64,000 nt of DNA. Source: Lachnospiraceae bacterium. Its GTDB lineage: Bacteria > Bacillota > Clostridia > Lachnospirales > Lachnospiraceae. The position numbers and the translations under genes are program-made. Below are positions 8,698 to 16,559 of this stretch, piece after piece (the first letter of the stretch is position 1; each line of letters opens with the position of its first letter). The notes beneath the pieces were generated by a model. The model was not told the origin of the DNA. It was given only the letters and a program-made list of their open reading frames with translations, and did no database searches. The DNA lies in NCBI GenBank assembly GCA_022483465.1, contig JAKVNF010000004.1, positions 619,713 through 683,712 of the forward strand. The letters are read 5' to 3'.

Positions 8698-9174
8698 ATG
8701 ACCAACTCAGAATATGACCAAGCTCTCACTTTTTGGATTCGCAAGGATCAGGGGGAAAAGAAGATGGATCCGGCAGCTCTTTACGCCTGGATTTCCGCCT
8801 TTCTCTCCTCCCACAGGGTTCTCGCTCTTGCGACCGGGGCAAATGATTACGTGCGCTGCACGCCGCTGGAATACACCTGGCATGAGGATGCCCTTTGGAT
8901 CTTCACGGAGGGCGGGCTCAAGTTTAAGGGGCTGAGAGACAATAAAAACATCGCCGCTGCAATCTTCGACGTGGGCACTACCTTTACCGGCAATCTGAGA
9001 TCCCTGCAGCTTGAGGGGACGGCAGAGGTTGTCGCTCCGGATTCCGTAGAATACAGCAGTGCTGCCGCCTTCCGGAAGATTCCGCTCTCCGCAATCAAAA
9101 AGCTTCCGGAACCGCTCTGGCTCCTGAAGATCACGCCGACGGAGATCACCTGCCTAAATTCCGATTGGCGTTAG
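8698..9174 (+). CDS. Pyridoxamine 5'-phosphate oxidase-like flavin protein, C-terminus clipped by a MITE
   Basis: 158 residues starting at ATG 8698 behind AAAGGAGGAAA. The split-barrel FMN-binding fold is indicated by RVLALATGANDYVRCTPLEY, EDALWIFTEGGLKF and NKNIAAAIFDV. Members reduce or bind flavin-linked small molecules; the substrate here is unknown. The last two residues (WR) and the stop codon come from the MITE inserted at 9167. Joining the sequence across the element restores the frame as LNSDFKNDGFGVRQIWQRG followed by a stop near 9529, so the native protein was 13 residues longer. The missing tail is probably peripheral and the gene may still work. Confidence 0.82.
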   Translation: MTNSEYDQALTFWIRKDQGEKKMDPAALYAWISAFLSSHRVLALATGANDYVRCTPLEYTWHEDALWIFTEGGLKFKGLRDNKNIAAAIFDVGTTFTGNLRSLQLEGTAEVVAPDSVEYSSAAAFRKIPLSAIKKLPEPLWLLKITPTEITCLNSDWR

Positions 9175-9474
9175 TTAAGAAACGGGTTGATAAGCGATCG
9201 CCTAGCATGAGACCACTAATACCTCACTTTGAGCTCGAGCTGGGTACACTCCTATCCGTGCTGTGTTGCATCATGTAACAAAGCATCACCTAGATTGCCT
9301 AAACACATACACTCACTTGCCGAGTATGTGACTATAAATAACAAGATAGGCATTATGCGGAGAAGAAAAGAGCTCCAAATGGGGATTCTATATCTTCATC
9401 GGACATTATCGCGTCGAGAGTTCACCATGGAGGTTGTGGTATGGAACCCATCAACCCGGTTCTTTACTAACGCC
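9167..9474 (+). mobile_element. 308-bp MITE, copy 1, related to the IS1595 element of this window
   Basis: The element begins GGCGTTAGTTAAGAA and ends TTCTTTACTAACGCC, imperfect inverted repeats of roughly 25 bp. It is flanked by the 8-bp target duplication TTCCGATT (9159-9166 and 9475-9482). It is base-for-base the same as the copy at 23937-24244, and the copy at 61304-61611 differs at only a handful of positions. No transposase is encoded. The termini match those of the IS1595 element at 24540-25753, and 8-bp duplications fit that family, so it is best seen as a non-autonomous derivative. An open frame starting at 9229 (TTG) runs out through the right end. Confidence 0.92.
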
Positions 9475-9633
9475 TTCCGATTTCAAGAACGACGGATTTG
9501 GCGTCCGGCAGATCTGGCAGCGCGGATAAAACTCCCCACCAAGGTCCTGAGCCTGTTTTTCACCAGATTTGCTTTCTCACCTTCTGAACATAATAATGAT
9601 TAATGGCGCTTATTTCTGTCATGGTGAGGGCAT

Positions 9634-10420
9634 ATGAGAGAAAAATCCGAAATTTGTTAAAACTCTGACCGCTGCAGCCGTCTGCTGCAGCCTGTTTGCC
9701 GGTGTTCTCCCGGTACAGGCAGCCGTAGGGGATGCGGCGTATATTGCCAAGACCAATCAGGCAATCATCACCGCCTACGTGGTCGAGGCTTTCATTTCTG
9801 GTTTTGAGGTGCCCCTTGCCATGCAGGTATCCGGGAAGCTGATCACCAGGGAGGTGGGGCCCTACTATGACGGCGATAACGAGATCACCTATCAGTATGA
9901 TGCGCAGGGGGATATCATTTCCGGGAACTACATTAATGATGATGGCTCAACTTCACCGTATGGAACCATGACGCCCACCTATGATGCAAATGGCAGACTG
10001 AGCAGTGTCAGCGCCAACCTCCTCGTAGGTGGTGACAATTATGCCGTTCTTTATGACAGCGTCATCACCTATGATGATCTGGGACGAATCTCTGCAGTCA
10101 ATCAGACTTGGAAAATTCCCCAGACAGGCCTGGACGAAAAAATGGACTTTGTGTTTCTATACGATGGCAAGAACCGGTTGAAGACTTACAGCCATTCATC
10201 GAGCACCGATATTGGCCAGTCTCAATCCGTAACCAATCTCACCTACAACCGCCACGGTCAGCCGCTGAAAATGACAGCGACCATTCGCGAGTCGGATGCC
10301 GGCGGAAGGGATGTGACCTATACATTGAACGGCAAATGGTCCTACAAGAAGGATCTGACCCTCACGAAATACACCGACCAGACCTCACTCGGTTACGCAA
10401 GGACTATTACATTTCGATAA
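9634..10420 (+). pseudogene. Secreted YD/RHS-repeat-like protein with a frameshift in its signal peptide
   Basis: From 9656 the frame encodes KFVKTLTAAAVCCSLFAGV and LPVQA, an evident signal peptide, followed by about 235 residues with YD-type repeats (ITYQYDAQGDIISG, PTYDANGRLSSVS, ITYDDLGRISAV, FLYDGKNRLKTYS, LTYNRHGQPLKM). The only sensible start, ATG 9634, is one base out of frame; removing one A from the A5 run at 9641-9645 gives MRENPKFVKTL. So this is either a recent pseudogene, a slipped homopolymer or a sequence error. It is much shorter than true RHS toxins and has no recognisable C-terminal toxin, so it looks like a small secreted beta-repeat protein. Confidence 0.65.
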
Positions 10421-10428
10421 AGGCATTT

Positions 10429-10463
10429 ACAGGCAGGGCCCACACGGTGGGGTTCCTGCCTGT
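10429..10463 (+). terminator. Intrinsic terminator between convergent genes
   Basis: ACAGGCAGG (10429-10437) pairs with CCTGCCTGT (10455-10463), followed by TTTTG. It lies between the YD-repeat gene and the convergent helicase gene and can serve both. Confidence 0.75.
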
Positions 10464-10474
10464 TTTGTTCCCAC

Positions 10475-13027
10475 TCACAGCGAATCAGAGCTACCCTCTT
10501 TCCGAACAGCGTATCGTTTCCTGTAGTAATCCATGGTCCGGTAATCCAGGATATCCTTGAACTGCCGGATGAAGAACTCGCTGTGCAGCGCCTCCTGAAG
10601 ACCGTCCTTCAGCGCAAGGGCACATCCCTCCCTGGCGACAAAGAACCCCTTGTTCGCCGGCTGCTGCAGGTAGTAAATGGGCATCTCGTGCGCCTTCTTC
10701 AGGTGCCAGGAATCCGGGAGGTTCCGATACGCCTCATAGGTCGTGGCATTCGGCAGATCCTTCCAGTTGGTACCGGTGTTGAAGAACCGCTTCCACTCCC
10801 GCAGGACCATTTCATCGGTGATCTCCATCACCGGATGTCCCTCATTGTAAAAGGTATACAGAATGGGCATCTTGTATATTTTGCTCATTTGCGTAACGGA
10901 GATCAGATCGAGAAACTCCCCTGCAATCCCGCTGCAGAGCGCCTGTTCTTTTCCTGTGAGCCAGTGTGCTGCGGCCGGTGCCATTGGGGAGAGCGCATCT
11001 TCCCGTCGTTTCCGGTACGCCAGGTAGTTCTTAAAGGGGTTGTTCTTCGGCGTCCGCATGCAGAGCTGACAGACCGCCTCATCCATCTCCGTGAACAGCT
11101 CCATGCGCGACGGGACATGGCCAAGCAGAGCCCGAATCCGGTCAACTTCCTCGTCAATGCGATTCTGAATGCTGAACGTTCTCTCCCGCAGTTTCCGGAA
11201 CAGGTCAATCAGCCCCATATTGAAGTCAACAATGCAGTCATCCGGATATGCCTGTGGATTTCTGGATGTGCCGGCGCCATTGCCGTGGTCAACGCCATCC
11301 CCGGTGAGAAGCAGCGGAATCCGCCCCGCCTTCTCATAGTTGCCGATGAAATCGAGGACAATGAGATAGTCCTTCCCGGGTGCCTTCCGAAGTCCCCGAC
11401 CCAGCTGCTGCAGAAAGACAACCGGTGACTCAGTCGGTCTCAAAAACATGACCAGGTCGATATCCGGAACATCCAGTCCCTCGTTGAACATGTCCACACT
11501 GAAGATTACCCTGAGCTCTCCCGTCCGCAGCTTCTGCAGTGCCTCTTCCCGGTCCATCCCACATGGCCCCGGTTCCCCGCTGACCACCGCGACAGATGGA
11601 ATGCCGCGCGCCTGAAACTCTCTTGCCATATCCTCGGCATGCTTTCTCGAACAGCAGAATCCCAGCGCCCGCTGCGATGCGTACTTGTTGTAGTACTTCG
11701 CAATCAGCTCATACCGGCGCGTGTTTCCGATGTAGGTTTCATTCAGCTCCTTCTCTTCATAGTGCCCGCGCACCAGATGGAGTTTTGAATAATCAGTGGC
11801 ATCATAGACACCGTAGTAATGAAACGGGCACAGATACCCCTTGTTGATGGCATCCCGCAGTGATAGTTCGTAGGGTACGTTGTAGTCGCAGAGCGCATAG
11901 ATATCTCTCCCATCCATACGCTCCGGCGTTGCCGTAAGCCCCAGCATAAACTTCGGCTTGAAATAGGAGATGATCCGGCAATAGCTGTCATTGACCGCAT
12001 GATGAAACTCATCAACGACAAGATAATCGAAAGCATCCGGAGCAAAGTACCGCCCATTGAGATACTCAGACCGGCCGAGTGTCTCTACAGAAGCAAAAGT
12101 CAGCTTTGCCCCTGTCTCCTTGTTTCCACCCTCAAAATACCCGATGGAATCATCCGGGCGGACGTTGTGGAAAGATCTTGCCGCCTGTTCCAGGATTTCA
12201 TGGCGGTGTGCAACAAACAGGACTCTCCCGAATCCTCTGGAATCAAACGCAGCAAGATAGGTCTTGCCGATGCCGGTTGCCGCCTGCACCAATGCCTTCT
12301 CTGCGCCTTCCTTCCTGCTTTGCTCCAGCTGATACAGGGCCTCAATCTGGGCGCCCCTGGGCTCATAGAGCGGAATGGCGCCGGACGGCTTCTCCCCAGG
12401 ATCCTGCTTCCTGTCGTATCGATCCAAGTCCTTAAAAACAGCCGGGCGATGCCAGCCTTCAGAATATCTTCTGAGGGCGGTGTCATCGATGATCTCCACA
12501 TCGTCCCCATAGAAGAGATCCGTAAAGGTCTGCTCGAAACGCCGATAGCTTCTCGGGTCATCCCGGTCTGAGAATCGATAATTCCACTCAATGCCGTTGG
12601 TCAGTGCGCTCTTCGAGAGGTTGGAGGATCCCACATAGATCTCGTTGTAGTTGTCCCGGTGAAAGAGATACGCCTTTGCATGGAAGGAGCGCTTGGCATC
12701 CGTGTAAAACCTAAGATCAATCCGATCCCCAAAGGCACTGCGCAGCAGATACAGTGCGGAGGGCTGGGTGATTCCCAGGTAATTTCCCGTCAGGATCCGA
12801 ATGGGCACCTCCCTGTTCACCGCGCTCTGCAGATCGTTGATCAGCATCTTCACTCCAGATTCCATCAGGAACGAGACGATGATGTCAATGCTCTTTGCAT
12901 TGGCGATGCTCATGCGCAGGGTGTAGAGCAGATACCGGTCAATCTGCCTGCCGCCTGTGAGAACGTGGTTCAGCCCCAGCCCAATATCCAGGGCGTTGTC
13001 CTGTTCTCTGTCTGCCGCATTGCCCAT
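10475..13027 (-). CDS. SF2 helicase with N-terminal PLD-like nuclease domain
   Basis: I favour ATG 13027 (MGNAADREQ, 850 residues) because AAGGGGGGA sits 7 bp upstream; the frame is open to an ATG at 13276. Residues about 20-200 form a phospholipase-D-like domain with the H-x-K motif in FHAKAYLF and the partner GSSNLSKSAL. Then comes a helicase core with Walker A ATGIGKT, DEFH box, LTATPER (motif III), VDMFNEGLDVPDID (motif V) and QQLGRGLRK (motif VI). A roughly 200-residue C-terminal region is unassigned. Such PLD-plus-helicase proteins resemble restriction or defence nuclease-helicases and DNA-repair helicases. It stands alone, without a methylase or specificity subunit, so its role is inferred only from domains. 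Confidence 0.82.
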   Translation of the reverse strand: MGNAADREQDNALDIGLGLNHVLTGGRQIDRYLLYTLRMSIANAKSIDIIVSFLMESGVKMLINDLQSAVNREVPIRILTGNYLGITQPSALYLLRSAFGDRIDLRFYTDAKRSFHAKAYLFHRDNYNEIYVGSSNLSKSALTNGIEWNYRFSDRDDPRSYRRFEQTFTDLFYGDDVEIIDDTALRRYSEGWHRPAVFKDLDRYDRKQDPGEKPSGAIPLYEPRGAQIEALYQLEQSRKEGAEKALVQAATGIGKTYLAAFDSRGFGRVLFVAHRHEILEQAARSFHNVRPDDSIGYFEGGNKETGAKLTFASVETLGRSEYLNGRYFAPDAFDYLVVDEFHHAVNDSYCRIISYFKPKFMLGLTATPERMDGRDIYALCDYNVPYELSLRDAINKGYLCPFHYYGVYDATDYSKLHLVRGHYEEKELNETYIGNTRRYELIAKYYNKYASQRALGFCCSRKHAEDMAREFQARGIPSVAVVSGEPGPCGMDREEALQKLRTGELRVIFSVDMFNEGLDVPDIDLVMFLRPTESPVVFLQQLGRGLRKAPGKDYLIVLDFIGNYEKAGRIPLLLTGDGVDHGNGAGTSRNPQAYPDDCIVDFNMGLIDLFRKLRERTFSIQNRIDEEVDRIRALLGHVPSRMELFTEMDEAVCQLCMRTPKNNPFKNYLAYRKRREDALSPMAPAAAHWLTGKEQALCSGIAGEFLDLISVTQMSKIYKMPILYTFYNEGHPVMEITDEMVLREWKRFFNTGTNWKDLPNATTYEAYRNLPDSWHLKKAHEMPIYYLQQPANKGFFVAREGCALALKDGLQEALHSEFFIRQFKDILDYRTMDYYRKRYAVRKEGSSDSL

Positions 13028-13534
13028 GATCATTCCCCCCTTCCCTGCTGCCTCTGTACCGACATCATTGATATTCCCTGTCGGCTCACACGGTTTGCTT
13101 TCATTATATCCTTCTGATTCACATTTTTCGACCCGGCAGGCGTGGTAATAAACAATGCGGCAATTGCGCTTCCCCCGATAGGCTGCAGGGTCATGGCCGG
13201 CCGCAGGTATGCTCCATCCAGGATCCAATCGGCGGGTATCACCTTCCCAGAAATTCTTCTCATCGGGATCCGGCATCGCAGGTTCCGTCAGCTCTCACCT
13301 GGTCAGGCAGCCGAAAAATAGTCCAAAGGAAAGGGCCGATCCCATCAGAATTTCTGACGGATCCGGCCCTTTGCTGTTTTCTCACTGCATTTCATTTATA
13401 TTCTATTGCATGGGATCTCAGAAGATAAGAATACAGGCAGAAGCACTGCCAATTCGGGATGTCTCCTGCCTGCTTTCCGGATTCTGATAGATTTGTCTAT
13501 GCCTTCGGGGCCCCCGTAATCCCTTTCCCGGCTC
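13028..13534 (-). other. 507-bp intergenic stretch with a terminator-like hairpin
   Basis: The minus frame stays open upstream of the helicase start to 13276, but without a ribosome site, and I treat that part as leader. A hairpin at 13330-13372 has arms AAAGGGCCG-ATCC and GGAT-CCGGCCCTTT and could end transcription in either direction. No other gene was recognised. Confidence 0.45.
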
Positions 13535-15097
13535 TCACTTGAAAAAGCTGACCTGTTTCGCGAGGTCCTTCTCCTTTATGTACCGGAAGGAATGCACCTC
13601 CGCCTGGATCTTTCCGGAGGCAAAGATGCCCAGGGTAACGCCGGTGTTCTGGGAGTCTGTGTGATAGGAAGACAGCAGCTTCCAGGTGGAGGAGATCATC
13701 TCCGCACCATCTGCCGGATTGCCTGAGAGCCCCTGCGCAGCAAGGCGGTCCCGCTCTGCCTCATCCGTACTTCCATCCTCTGTAAGCGGCAGAACAAAGA
13801 GCCGGTATCCGTCCCGGTTTCCCGTCACTGTGAACCGGGCACGGGAGACTGCGGTCTTCCACTTGCGGTTTTCTTGCAGATCGTAGTACCTCCTGTCCGC
13901 ACGCAGCGCATCTCCCGACAGGGAGAGACGGATCTGATGCACCGGGTCTGCATACAGTAGCACCCCGGCATAGCCATTTTCCCTGCTCTCCGGGACGAGG
14001 GAGAGCTCTGCCGTGAAGCGGAAAGCGAAATCACTCTGCCGGATCAGGGCGCAGGCAAAGGGAGTCTCCTCCTCCGGGCCATGCCCGTTTCCTGTGAGGA
14101 TGGTCCTCTCTCCTCTTCTCAGCAGGAAGGTCTTCGGATGCTCCCGCAGGGAGAGCATCCACAACGGAATGGGCTCCTTCGGATTCCAGACATGCTCCGT
14201 GGGAAGGTGCTGCTCTCCCGGAAACTCCGTCTCCCCCACAAGGGGCACAAAGGGCTCCTTTCCACAGAGCCATCCGTCCTTCGTCCAGAAGACCTCGGCA
14301 AGCAGCGTCTCCCGTCCAAGGAGCGGCTTGTTCTCCAGCGGCCTCGTGCCAAGGCAGACAAGGTATGTCCTGCCGGAAGGCGTCTCCACAAGGTCTGCAT
14401 GGCCGATGCACTGGAGCGGCTCCCTCGCATAGTTCACCGCGGAGAGCACCGGCAGGCTGGGCGAGGCCTCATAGGGTCCCCAGATGCTGCGGGAGCGCAT
14501 CATCGTGACCATGTGTCCGTCCTTCGTGCCGCCCTCCGCCAGCAGCAGGCAGTAATATTCTCCCCTCCGGAAGATATGCGGTCCCTCCGCATCCCTGCCG
14601 CCGCAGCCGAAGGTCAGAACCCTCGGTCCCTCCAGGATCTGCCCCGTCGTCTCATCGATCACCGCCTGGGAGATCTGACCAAAGCTTGTGAACTGCACGT
14701 AGGTCTTTCCGTCCTCCCAGTACAGGGAGGGATCGATGCCGTCGATGGGAACAAACACCGGGTCCGACCAGGGCCCTTCCGGGCGCTCCGCCGTCATGAT
14801 GAAGTTGCGAAGGCGCTTTCTCCCGAATGCCGTCGTGATGATATAAAATTTTCCCGCATGGAAGCGGATTGTGACCGCGAAGATCCCGCTCGATGCCGGA
14901 GCATCGCAAAGGCCCAGCACCTCGAAATCCAGAGCGATGTTTCCGATCTGCTCCCAGTTGACAAGGTCCGTGCTCCGAAAGATCGGAATTCCCGGACAGT
15001 ACTCAAAGGTCGAGTTCACAAGATACCAGGCGTCCCCTGCCTGCGTGACAGAGGGGTCCGGATACATGCCGCGGATGATGGGGTTCTCAAAGTTCAT
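13535..15097 (-). CDS. Glycoside hydrolase family 43 (beta-xylosidase/arabinofuranosidase type)
   Basis: 520 residues from ATG 15097, which follows AGGAGGAAGAGCC. The five-bladed propeller catalytic residues are visible: the general base Asp in GMYPDPSV, the pKa-modulating Asp in GIDPSLYWEDG, and the acid Glu in DAEGPHIF. The C-terminal 200 residues form the beta-sandwich seen in larger GH43 xylosidases. There is no signal peptide, so it acts on imported xylo- or arabino-oligosaccharides. It lies downstream of the CapA/CXXC genes on the same strand, but 106 bp away, so it may have its own promoter. Confidence 0.88.
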   Translation of the reverse strand: MNFENPIIRGMYPDPSVTQAGDAWYLVNSTFEYCPGIPIFRSTDLVNWEQIGNIALDFEVLGLCDAPASSGIFAVTIRFHAGKFYIITTAFGRKRLRNFIMTAERPEGPWSDPVFVPIDGIDPSLYWEDGKTYVQFTSFGQISQAVIDETTGQILEGPRVLTFGCGGRDAEGPHIFRRGEYYCLLLAEGGTKDGHMVTMMRSRSIWGPYEASPSLPVLSAVNYAREPLQCIGHADLVETPSGRTYLVCLGTRPLENKPLLGRETLLAEVFWTKDGWLCGKEPFVPLVGETEFPGEQHLPTEHVWNPKEPIPLWMLSLREHPKTFLLRRGERTILTGNGHGPEEETPFACALIRQSDFAFRFTAELSLVPESRENGYAGVLLYADPVHQIRLSLSGDALRADRRYYDLQENRKWKTAVSRARFTVTGNRDGYRLFVLPLTEDGSTDEAERDRLAAQGLSGNPADGAEMISSTWKLLSSYHTDSQNTGVTLGIFASGKIQAEVHSFRYIKEKDLAKQVSFFK

Positions 15098-15203
15098 GGC
15101 TCTTCCTCCTGGATCGTTCTGCACTCAGCATATCCCGGAAGCCGATGCCGGAGAAGGTTCCATCTTTTGCTCTGCCCGACATTTTTTTAGATTGCAGACC
15201 TCG

Positions 15204-15353
15204 TCAGATCCCCATGCACGCAAGGCACAGGTCCACAGCCTTTTTTTCAAGCCCCCGCACCTTTCCGGTCACAACGCCCACAGCGATGACAGCAGCCCCT
15301 GCGGCAAACAGGACCGCCCGCACCGCGGTCCTCTCCCTTGCCTCCTTTTCCAT
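15204..15353 (-). CDS. CD1871A-type CXXC motif micro-protein
   Basis: A 49-residue gene below usual size cut-offs: ATG 15353 with AGGAGGGGAGG upstream, one predicted membrane helix (AVLFAAGAAVIAVGVVTGKV), and the end KKAVDLCLACMGI. The terminal 'alanine-x-x-leucine-C-x-x-C-x-G-I' pattern is what I remember of the CD1871A family, tiny Clostridia proteins of unknown function, possibly redox- or metal-related. It starts 18 bp after the CapA-like gene stops and should be co-transcribed with it. Recognition is from pattern memory only. Confidence 0.7.
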   Translation of the reverse strand: MEKEARERTAVRAVLFAAGAAVIAVGVVTGKVRGLEKKAVDLCLACMGI

Positions 15354-15371
15354 CTGCAGCCGCCTCCCCTC

Positions 15372-16535
15372 CTACATCTGTTCCAGGATGTACTGCTTCA
15401 CACCCTCCAGGGTGCTCTGCTGCCAGGCTTTCTCCTTCTCCTCTTCCGCGATTTCGCAGATGATCTGAAAGTCCAGCGCCTCCCCCGGCACCCGGCCGCT
15501 TCGCTTCTCATTCAGGAAGTTCTCCCGCCACTTCTCCTCGGAGGCGTTTTGGTACTCCTTCGGATTCAGATAGATCTGCTGGCGCTTGGTCGCCGCGACA
15601 AACATCTTTGCGGCCAGGGGCTCCAAAAGGCGGTAGTCCTTTTCCCCGACGTTTTCAAAGATCGCAGGGAGCTCTCCCTTCTCCACGTGCTCGGTCTTCC
15701 GGTTGATCCGGATGCCGAGCGCATCCCAGGAGAGCTTCTCCCCTGTCAGGTGCAGGCGCACCAGGATGCCCTTCTCCGTGTTGAACTGGGCCCTCTGGTA
15801 GTCCGTGTCGAAGATGAAGTTTCCCAGGGAGTAGAAGATCACCTTGTCCCCCACCGTCTCGTAGTTCATGGGCACATGGGGATGGTGGGCCACCACTGCG
15901 TCCGCCCCCATCTTAAGAAACAGGTGGTAGCGGTCCCGGGTGTAGGGGGAGGGGAGAGAGGTAAACTCCTCCCCGCCGTGCACCACCAGGATGCACCAGC
16001 GGCAGGTCTTGTGGATCCGTTCGATGTTGGCCCGGATGGTGTCCAGGTCGTTCCAGAGAAGGCACCCTGCCTTCTCCTCGCCGGCTGGCTTGCAGCCCCG
16101 GCGGTAGCCGCAGGAGAAGATCCCGATGCCACCCGCATCCGGAAGAAAGAGGGGCTCTGCCGCCTGCGCCGCGTTCATCCCGGCGCCGATCGTCTTCGCG
16201 CCCGCCTTCTTTGCCTCCTGGAGGGTTGCTGCAACCCCCGCGTCCCCCGCGTCCATCATGTGGTTGTTGCAGAGGTTCCAGATGTCGGCGTGGCAGGCTT
16301 TCAGAACCCGGACTGCCCCCGGGTTCATCGTGTGCAGAAGTTGCACCGTGCCCTCGGTGGCTGTGTTGGTCTTCTGGTCCACCAGGGGGCCCTCCACGTT
16401 TGCCACCACGTGGTCTGCGCCGTGCAGGTAGGAAAGGACCTCTCCTCCGATCAGCTCCGGGTCCTCCCACTTTCCATCCATGTATCGGTCAAAGCCGATG
16501 TCGCCGGTAAAGGCCAGCGTTGTCTCCTCGTTCAT
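15372..16535 (-). CDS. CapA-family (PGA_cap) metallophosphoesterase-like protein
   Basis: 387 residues. The CapA fold shows in LAFTGDIGFDRYM (first metal site), VVANVEGPLV, NLCNNHMMDAGDAG (NNH box), ILVVHGGEEF, and DAVVAHHPHVPMNYE followed by IFYSLGNFIFD. CapA homologues belong to poly-gamma-glutamate synthesis or are calcineurin-like hydrolases. Here there is no signal peptide or membrane anchor and no capB/capC beside it, so a cytoplasmic hydrolase is more likely than capsule export. It follows the pyrophosphatase gene by 24 bp. The last 100 residues are charged and helical, an extension whose function I cannot tell. Confidence 0.82.
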   Translation of the reverse strand: MNEETTLAFTGDIGFDRYMDGKWEDPELIGGEVLSYLHGADHVVANVEGPLVDQKTNTATEGTVQLLHTMNPGAVRVLKACHADIWNLCNNHMMDAGDAGVAATLQEAKKAGAKTIGAGMNAAQAAEPLFLPDAGGIGIFSCGYRRGCKPAGEEKAGCLLWNDLDTIRANIERIHKTCRWCILVVHGGEEFTSLPSPYTRDRYHLFLKMGADAVVAHHPHVPMNYETVGDKVIFYSLGNFIFDTDYQRAQFNTEKGILVRLHLTGEKLSWDALGIRINRKTEHVEKGELPAIFENVGEKDYRLLEPLAAKMFVAATKRQQIYLNPKEYQNASEEKWRENFLNEKRSGRVPGEALDFQIICEIAEEEKEKAWQQSTLEGVKQYILEQM

Positions 16536-16559
16536 CCGTTCTTTCCTTCCCCGGTACCG

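Noticed and set aside
13028-13276. N-terminal extension of the PLD-helicase to ATG 13276
   Set aside because: No ribosome site at 13276, composition unlike the rest, and a good site precedes ATG 13027.
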